Assembly (NCBI GenBank): GCA_021814355.1
Contig: JAKAIJ010000057.1
Location: 1-12,528, forward strand
DNA length: 12,528 nt
Origin: Acidobacteriota bacterium
GTDB lineage: Bacteria > Acidobacteriota > UBA4820 > DSQY01
Reading direction: 5' to 3'
Positions 8,088-12,528 of the stretch are shown piece after piece (positions within the stretch are counted from its first letter, which is position 1; each line of letters opens with the position of its first letter). The position numbers and the translations under genes were made by a program. Below the pieces are notes generated by a model, which was not told the origin of the DNA, searched no databases, and worked only from the letters and a program-made list of their open reading frames with translations.

Positions 8088-8098
8088 CGCCCGCCGGG

Positions 8099-8130
8099 GA
8101 AAACGGAAGAGGGGCCCTCGCGGGCCCCTC
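8099..8130 (-). terminator. Intrinsic terminator of the cold-shock gene
   Basis: A perfect 9-bp stem GAGGGGCCC/GGGCCCCTC with a 4-nt loop lies about 28 nt past the cold-shock stop. On the minus strand the tail is TTCCGTTTT. It lies in the gap convergent with tgt and could also stop tgt transcripts, though less efficiently because the plus-strand tail has no T run. Confidence 0.7.
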
Positions 8131-8158
8131 CATGGGTGGCGATCTCAGGAGTGGGAGC

Positions 8159-8362
8159 TTACTTGAGCACCTCGACCTGATCGGCCTGGGGGCCCTTGGC
8201 GCCCTCCTTGATCTGGAACTGCACGCGCTCCCCCTCGGCCAGCTTCTTGAAGCCCGTGCCGGCGATGGCGGAATAGTGAACGAAGACGTCCTTGCCCTCA
8301 TCCGCCGTGATGAAGCCGTACCCCTTCTTCTCGTCGAACCACTTCACAGTACCGGTAGCCAT
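8159..8362 (-). CDS. Cold-shock protein (CspA family)
   Basis: A 67-residue single cold-shock domain that binds single-stranded RNA/DNA and acts as an RNA chaperone or antiterminator. The RNP1 motif KGYGFI (13-18) and RNP2 motif VFVHYS (26-31) are intact, with VKWFDEKKGYGF giving the usual aromatic binding surface. Length and the start MATGTVKWF match the family. ATG 8362 follows AAGGAG by 6 nt. It is a single-gene unit with its own promoter and terminator. The predicted leader is only about 46 nt, so the long cold-responsive 5' UTR of E. coli cspA is absent and cold induction cannot be assumed. Confidence 0.96.
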   Translation of the reverse strand: MATGTVKWFDEKKGYGFITADEGKDVFVHYSAIAGTGFKKLAEGERVQFQIKEGAKGPQADQVEVLK

Positions 8363-8415
8363 TGTGACTCCTTACAGGACCTTGTTCCGACAACCCATTC
8401 GCCGGACACCCCTTT

Positions 8416-8445
8416 ATGGTAGCACGGAGTCGCAAGGCCCGTCAA
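8416..8445 (-). promoter_or_regulatory. Promoter of the cold-shock gene
   Basis: On the minus strand TTGACG (8445-8440), an 18-bp spacer and TACCAT (8421-8416). The -35 is 5/6 and the -10 is 4/6. The predicted start is near 8409. Confidence 0.6.
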
Positions 8446-8456
8446 GCGGAGCCCCC

Positions 8457-8475
8457 CGCGGTTGGAGCAACCGCG
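8457..8475. repeat. Perfect 8-bp dyad between divergent promoters
   Basis: CGCGGTTG-GAG-CAACCGCG lies between the cold-shock promoter (-35 edge at 8445) and the HMG-CoA synthase promoter (-35 at 8520). It is neither behind a gene stop nor followed by T residues, so a regulator binding site is more likely than a terminator. Confidence 0.5.
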
Positions 8476-8519
8476 CCCCCGGAGAGCACGCTGGTTTTCG
8501 CGGGAAAGAAGGCCCGCCC

Positions 8520-8548
8520 TTGCCACTCTTTTTCCGATACGGTATAAG
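8520..8548 (+). promoter_or_regulatory. Promoter of the HMG-CoA synthase operon
   Basis: TTGCCA (8520-8525), a 17-bp spacer and TATAAG (8543-8548); each box matches 5 of 6. The start is expected near 8555, giving a leader of about 38 nt before ATG 8593, which has the strong site GAAGGAGG. Confidence 0.8.
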
Positions 8549-8592
8549 GGTCCCTTGACTTTTTCGGCGGGAATCCCCTGAAGGAGGGTCAC

Positions 8593-9645
8593 ATGGCTGG
8601 AATCGTGGGGTACGGCGCCTACATCCCGCGCTACCGGATCCGGGTCGAGGAGATCGCCAAGGTCTGGGGGGCGGACGCGCCGAGCTACAAGAAGGGTTTG
8701 ATGCTCCGGGAGAAATCGGTTCCGGCGCCGGACCAGGACACCATCACCATCGCCGTGGAGGCGGCCAAGAACGCCCTCAAGCGCGCCGCCATCCCCCCGG
8801 CGAAGATCGGGGCGGTCTACGTGGGCTCCGAGTCGCATCCCTACGCGGTCAAGCCGACGGGAACGGCCGTGGCCGAGGCCATCGGCGCCATCCCCGACTG
8901 TCACTGCGCGGACCTCGAGTTCGCCTGCAAGGCCGGCTCGGAGAGCATGTTCATCGCCTTCAGCCACGTGAAGTCCGGCGAGATGGAATACGCGATGGGC
9001 ATCGGAGCGGACACCTCCCAGGGCGCGCCCGGCGACGCCCTCGAATACTCCGCCTCCGCCGGCGGGGCGGCCTTCATCATGGGGACGAAGGACGTAGTAG
9101 CCACTCTCGACGTCCAGTACTCCTTCATGACCGACACCCCCGACTTCTGGCGCCGCGAGTACATGCACTACCCGCGCCACGGCGGCCGCTTCACCGGCGA
9201 CCTCGCCTACTTCAAGCACGTGCGCGGAGGCGTCGAGGGCATCCTCAAGAAGTCCAAGATGAAGCCCAAAGACTTCCGCTACTGCGTCTTCCACCAGCCC
9301 AACGGGAAGTTCCCGACCCGCATGGGCAAGGAGCTGGGCTTCACCGAGGAGCAGTACCGCGCGGGGCTCCTCGTCCCCACGCTGGGCAACACCTACTCGG
9401 GGGCCTCCCCCATCGGCCTCTCGGCCATCCTGGACGAGGCCAAGCCGGGCGACCGCATCCTCATGTGCTCCTTCGGCTCCGGCGCGGGCTCCGACGCCTT
9501 CATCTTCACGGCCACCGCCCGCCTGCCGAAGATCCAGGGGCGGGCCAGGAAGACCCGCGACTACCTCGACACCAACCCCGTGTACCTGGAGTACGGCGCG
9601 TACACGAAGTTCAGGCGGAAGATCCTGAAGAACGTGGAGGACTGA
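8593..9645 (+). CDS. Archaeal-type hydroxymethylglutaryl-CoA synthase
   Basis: A 350-residue thiolase-fold enzyme that condenses acetyl-CoA with acetoacetyl-CoA to give HMG-CoA. The acylated cysteine is C112 in DLEFACKAGSES. The Glu of VGSESHPYAVKPT (E80) and the His of FHQPNGKFP (H234) complete the active site, and GNTYSGASPIGL and SFGSGAGSDA are further family motifs. The length and these motifs match archaeal HMGCS rather than the bacterial MvaS type of cocci. In archaea this enzyme forms a complex with a thiolase and a DUF35 protein, and both follow directly here. HMG-CoA could feed a mevalonate pathway, or an acyl-CoA/leucine-related route; no later mevalonate gene lies in the window. 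Confidence 0.93.
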   Translation: MAGIVGYGAYIPRYRIRVEEIAKVWGADAPSYKKGLMLREKSVPAPDQDTITIAVEAAKNALKRAAIPPAKIGAVYVGSESHPYAVKPTGTAVAEAIGAIPDCHCADLEFACKAGSESMFIAFSHVKSGEMEYAMGIGADTSQGAPGDALEYSASAGGAAFIMGTKDVVATLDVQYSFMTDTPDFWRREYMHYPRHGGRFTGDLAYFKHVRGGVEGILKKSKMKPKDFRYCVFHQPNGKFPTRMGKELGFTEEQYRAGLLVPTLGNTYSGASPIGLSAILDEAKPGDRILMCSFGSGAGSDAFIFTATARLPKIQGRARKTRDYLDTNPVYLEYGAYTKFRRKILKNVED

Positions 9646-9648
9646 GCC

Positions 9649-10809
9649 ATGCGCGACGTAGCCATCATCGGCATCGGCATGACGGACTTCGGGGAGCTGT
9701 GGCACGACTCCCTGCGGGACCTCTTCGTCAAGGCCGCCCTCGCCGCCATGGACGACGCGGGCATCGCCCACTTAGATTCCATGTACGTGGGTTGCATGAC
9801 GCCGGGCCTCTTCACCGGGCAGGAGCACATCGGCTCGCTGCTGGCCGACTACCTCGGCCAGGCTCCCGTCCCCGCGACCCGCGTCGAGTCGGCCTGCGCC
9901 TCGGGCGGCCTCGCCCTGCGCTGCGGCTTCTTCGAGGTGGCCTCCGGCGCAAGCGACCTCGTGTTGTGCGGCGGCGTCGAGAAGATGACCGACGTCTCGG
10001 GAGGCAGGGCCACGTACGCCCTGGCCACGGCCGCAGACCAGGACTACGAGTCCTTCCACGGCGTCACCTTCCCCGGGCTCTACGCCATGATCGCCTCGGC
10101 CCACATGGCCAAGTACGGGACCAAGCGCGAGGACCTCGCCCGGGTGGCCGTGAAGAACCACGCCAACGGGCTTCTCAATCCCCACGCCCAGTACCGGATG
10201 CCCGTCACGGTCGAGCAGGTCCTCTCGAGCGTGAAGGTGGCCGATCCCTTGAACATCCTGGACTGCTCTCCGATCACCGACGGCGCGGCGGCCGTGATCC
10301 TCTGCCCCGCCGATAAGGCCAAAAAGCTCGCCAAGGGCCGCGCGGTGAAGATCCTCGCCTCGGCCCACGCCACGGACACCATCGCCCTCCACCAGCGCGA
10401 GGACCTCACCTGGCTGAAGTCCACCGCCGTGGCGGCCGAGAAAGCCTACAAGATGGCGGGGCTCAAGCCGGCGGACGTGGACTTCGCGGAGGTCCACGAC
10501 TGCTTCACCATCGCCGAGATCTGCGTCACCGAAGCCCTCGGCGTCGTGAAGAGGGGCAAGGGCGGCGAGGCGGTCCGGAGCGGCTACACGGCGCGGGACG
10601 GCAAGTTCCCCGTCAACCCCTCGGGCGGCCTCAAGTCCAAGGGCCACCCGGTGGGCGCCACGGGAATCGCGCAGGTCCACGAGGTCGTGACCCAGCTCCG
10701 CGGCGAGGCGGGCAAGCGCCAGCTCAAGAAGGCCCGCCGCGGTCTCACCCAGAACATGGGCGGCTCCGGCGGCTCCGCCGTCGTCCACATCCTGGAGGTG
10801 ATGCGATGA
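9649..10809 (+). CDS. Archaeal/SCP2-type thiolase (acetoacetyl-CoA thiolase)
   Basis: A 386-residue thiolase-family enzyme, by context an acetyl-CoA C-acetyltransferase that supplies acetoacetyl-CoA to the adjacent HMG-CoA synthase. The nucleophile is C83 in RVESACASGG. HDCF in FAEVHDCFTIAE and GHPVGATG hold the oxyanion/base residues. Unlike classical biosynthetic thiolases, the C-terminal motif is NMGGSGG without the second Cys. This is normal for the SCP2/archaeal subgroup, in which HDCF supplies that Cys. ATG 9649 lies 3 bp after the synthase stop with GGAGG upstream, and its end overlaps the next gene by 4 bp. Tight coupling supports a three-protein complex. Substrate specificity is inferred from context. 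Confidence 0.92.
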   Translation: MRDVAIIGIGMTDFGELWHDSLRDLFVKAALAAMDDAGIAHLDSMYVGCMTPGLFTGQEHIGSLLADYLGQAPVPATRVESACASGGLALRCGFFEVASGASDLVLCGGVEKMTDVSGGRATYALATAADQDYESFHGVTFPGLYAMIASAHMAKYGTKREDLARVAVKNHANGLLNPHAQYRMPVTVEQVLSSVKVADPLNILDCSPITDGAAAVILCPADKAKKLAKGRAVKILASAHATDTIALHQREDLTWLKSTAVAAEKAYKMAGLKPADVDFAEVHDCFTIAEICVTEALGVVKRGKGGEAVRSGYTARDGKFPVNPSGGLKSKGHPVGATGIAQVHEVVTQLRGEAGKRQLKKARRGLTQNMGGSGGSAVVHILEVMR

Positions 10810-11201
10810 TCACCCCTCCCGTCGTCCGCAGGAACACCCCCCAGCGTTACCGCCTGGAGGCGAACAAGTGCGCCAAGTGCGGGAAGGTCTTCTTCCCCCC
10901 CCGGCTGGTCTGCGACGCCTGCCGCGGCCGCAAGTTCGCCCCCGTCACCCTCGCCGACACAGGCAAGGTGGTCGCCTGCACCGTGATCCGCACGCCCCCC
11001 ACGGGCTTCTCGGACCTCTCCCCCTACTGCATGGGAATCGTGGAGCTCAAGGGCGGCACGCGCATCCAGTGCCAGATCGCCGACTGCGAACCCGAGCGGG
11101 TCAAGATCGGCCTGCCCGTCACCCTGGAGTTCCGGCGGGTGCAGGAGGACGGCGAGTCCGGCGTCCTCGCCTACGCCTACAAGGCGGTCCCGGCGCGGTA
11201 A
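10806..11201 (+). CDS. DUF35 Zn-ribbon OB-fold protein
   Basis: A 131-residue protein with an N-terminal rubredoxin-like zinc ribbon (C22, C25, C36, C39) and an OB-fold of beta strands from ~45 to 127. In methanogen structures the DUF35 partner bridges thiolase and HMG-CoA synthase, and a shared CoA site helps pass acetoacetyl-CoA between them. Gene order and 4-bp overlap (ATGA) with the thiolase stop fit the same scaffold role here. GGAGGTGA precedes the ATG. It has no catalytic residues of its own that I can identify. It is the last gene of the operon, with a strong terminator 25 nt downstream. Confidence 0.93.
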   Translation: MITPPVVRRNTPQRYRLEANKCAKCGKVFFPPRLVCDACRGRKFAPVTLADTGKVVACTVIRTPPTGFSDLSPYCMGIVELKGGTRIQCQIADCEPERVKIGLPVTLEFRRVQEDGESGVLAYAYKAVPAR

Positions 11202-11225
11202 CGCCGGCGTCGCGGCAGTACCCGA

Positions 11226-11259
11226 GGGCGGGCCGCCGGCCCGCCCTTTTTCATCTTTT
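11226..11259 (+). terminator. Intrinsic terminator of the HMG-CoA synthase operon
   Basis: A perfect 9-bp GC stem GGGCGGGCC/GGCCCGCCC with a 3-nt loop, followed at once by TTTTTCATCTTTT. It lies 25 nt after the DUF35 stop. The clearest terminator in the window. Confidence 0.92.
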
Positions 11260-11284
11260 CGGCAAGGAGTCCTCCTTCGGCCGC

Positions 11285-11313
11285 TTGCCTCCGGTCCGGC
11301 CTCCTGGTATATA
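11285..11313 (+). promoter_or_regulatory. Candidate promoter of the secreted-protein gene
   Basis: TTGCCT (11285-11290), a 17-bp spacer and TATATA (11308-11313), each 4/6, lie in a locally AT-richer patch just after the upstream terminator. The leader would be about 59 nt. Confidence 0.5.
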
Positions 11314-11378
11314 GCCGTACAGAATATGGTCCCGAGGGGCGAGGAGGCTCACGCATATCTCTTCCGAGGAGGGTGCCC

Positions 11379-12428
11379 ATGAGGAGGAAAGGCTGGTGTC
11401 GTCTGGATCTCCCGCCTGGAACCGCGCTCGTCCTGGCGCTTGCCCTCCTGGCGGCGGCGCCGCTCTTCGCGGACGGCGCCGCGGCGCCCTACGCGCAGTC
11501 CGCGTGCGGCGGGCGCACGACCGTCGCGGGCCCCGAGCTGGAGTCGTTTTACGTGGGCACGCTTCATTTGGGATTCGCCGCGGCCCGAATCTCCTGCTTC
11601 CCGCCGGACTCGGTCCTGCCGCAGTACGTCCTCGACCTGCTCCAGAAGGACCTGGCGACGGCCAGGGACGGCTCCCTCGCCGTCTGCCCCTGCGTCGCCA
11701 TGAACCCCGCCGAGTTCGACCAGGTCGCGGCCGCCCTCCCCGGGCGGACCTCCCGGGACGCGGGGGCGATGGTCGCCCAGCTCTTCCAGCGGTACCAGCA
11801 GGCCATCCGCAACACCCGCTGCAGCTGCCTCGGCGGCGCCGGGGCGCCCCCTCCGCCGCCGCCCACCACGATGAGCTGCGACCAGTGCGCCGCCCAGCGC
11901 TGCCCGGCCTGCGCCGGCGTGACGATCCTTCTTTGCGAGGTCATGGACGGACACCCCAACTCCCAAGCCTGCCGGGAGTGCATCCGGCAGAACTGCGGAG
12001 GCGGCGCAGGCACCGGCGGGGGCACGCCGCCCTCCGGCCCGGGCGGCGAGTCGCAGACGCTCGTCGTCCCCAACACGCAGGCCGTGAAGGTCCGGACGAA
12101 CTTCGCCACGGTCCCGGGCGGCATCTACCGCATCCAGGCCTCGGGGGTGATCAACGACTGGGGCAACGCGCCGGACGGAATTGACGCGGTCTGGTGCTAC
12201 GCCGAGTGGCGGTGCGGGCGCGAGGGCCAAGTCTGGAACCAGCTCCGCATCAACGGCAAGGGCATCCCGGACCTCGCCGGCCGGCCGGTCCCCTACAATC
12301 CCGGCCACCTCTACTCGGTGGACCTCCTGGGCGACGGGAACCCCATCGAGTTCTACTGCTCCGACGCGCAGGACAGCGCTGGCGACAACGTGGGGTCGTT
12401 CACCGTGACGGTGGCGAGGGTCCGCTGA
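11379..12428 (+). CDS. Secreted modular protein with LecA-like C-terminal domain
   Basis: 349 residues. A Sec signal peptide (basic MRRK, hydrophobic core TALVLALALLAAAPLFA) has likely cleavage near residues 31-36. An unrecognised domain follows (~37-152; C43, C73, C103, C105, C148, C150), then a PPPPPP linker, a Cys-rich module (~165-206, eight Cys in 42 residues), and a Gly/Pro linker. The C-terminal beta domain (~229-349) aligns by eye with Pseudomonas lectin LecA: a Cys pair followed by a strand ending in GIP, and an ungapped match of SDAQDSAGDNVGS to LecA NDVPGTYGNNSGS, which holds the calcium ligands. ATG 11379 is favoured over GTG 11373 because of GAGGAG 7 nt upstream. It stands alone, with a terminator before it. 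The lectin call is by eye; the sugar is unknown. Confidence 0.8.
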   Translation: MRRKGWCRLDLPPGTALVLALALLAAAPLFADGAAAPYAQSACGGRTTVAGPELESFYVGTLHLGFAAARISCFPPDSVLPQYVLDLLQKDLATARDGSLAVCPCVAMNPAEFDQVAAALPGRTSRDAGAMVAQLFQRYQQAIRNTRCSCLGGAGAPPPPPPTTMSCDQCAAQRCPACAGVTILLCEVMDGHPNSQACRECIRQNCGGGAGTGGGTPPSGPGGESQTLVVPNTQAVKVRTNFATVPGGIYRIQASGVINDWGNAPDGIDAVWCYAEWRCGREGQVWNQLRINGKGIPDLAGRPVPYNPGHLYSVDLLGDGNPIEFYCSDAQDSAGDNVGSFTVTVARVR

Positions 12429-12448
12429 CGGCGCGGCCCCGTGAAAAC

Positions 12449-12490
12449 GGCGGGGGGGGGCGCCGGAACGCCCGCCCCGCCGCCCCTTTC
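12449..12490 (+). terminator. Possible terminator after the secreted-protein gene
   Basis: A G-rich arm (12449-12462) can pair with CGCCCGCCCCGCC (12469-12481) with minor mismatch, then CCCCTTTCT. It starts 20 nt past the stop. The T tract is weak, and a run of nine G (12452-12460) makes read errors possible here. Confidence 0.4.
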
Positions 12491-12528
12491 TCGGGGGCCC
12501 CGGCGGGCCGAAGGGGGGAAAACCCCCC

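Noticed and set aside
8344..9771. Minus-strand open frame of 475 codons opposite the HMG-CoA synthase gene
   Set aside because: Antisense to a clearly conserved gene and without domain features.
9772..10788. Minus-strand open frame of 338 codons opposite the thiolase gene
   Set aside because: Antisense artefact; Gly/Leu/Val/His-rich, with no motif.
12429..12528. End of the window as a repeat or mobile-element edge
   Set aside because: Only homopolymer-rich GC sequence with one hairpin; no inverted terminal repeat, direct repeat or attachment site is visible.

Overview
The window is about 12.5 kb of very GC-rich bacterial chromosome with tightly packed genes and strong Shine-Dalgarno sites. 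HspR-type heat-shock control, a complex-I-like 'hydrogenase' module and an archaeal-type HMG-CoA synthase operon together suggest an uncultivated or little-studied high-GC bacterium (Rokubacteria/NC10, Acidobacteria or a deltaproteobacterial relative). No rRNA or lineage marker is present, so this placement is a guess. I see no tRNA, rRNA, CRISPR array, insertion sequence or phage gene.

Bases 1-1748 (+) are the 3' end of a membrane-bound Hyf/Hyc-like oxidoreductase operon. It holds a large subunit, cut by the window edge, that lacks all the Ni-binding cysteines, and a small subunit fused to a two-cluster ferredoxin domain. The two overlap by 4 bp.

Bases 1869-6802 (-) are a heat-shock operon read leftwards: dnaK, hsp20, dnaJ, hspR (MerR family), then an RpoD-like sigma factor. 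One good sigma-70-type promoter lies upstream of dnaK, and a HAIR-like inverted repeat overlaps its -35 box. This suggests that HspR represses its own operon, as in actinobacteria, with DnaK as likely co-repressor. Including a sigma factor would tie chaperone load to promoter choice. grpE is not in the cluster.

Divergent from dnaK is tgt (+, queuosine tRNA modification), with unusual substrate-pocket residues. Convergent to tgt is a small cold-shock protein gene (-), with a strong hairpin between them.

Bases 8593-11201 (+) are a three-gene operon: archaeal-type HMG-CoA synthase, SCP2/archaeal-type thiolase and a DUF35 Zn-ribbon/OB protein. These are the three partners of the archaeal complex that makes HMG-CoA from acetyl-CoA. 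The operon has a clear promoter and a textbook intrinsic terminator.

Bases 11379-12428 (+) encode a secreted modular protein: signal peptide, unknown Cys-containing domain, proline linker, Cys-rich module, Gly-rich linker, and a C-terminal domain that I align with the calcium-dependent lectin LecA (PA-IL). The window ends in G/C homopolymer-rich DNA.
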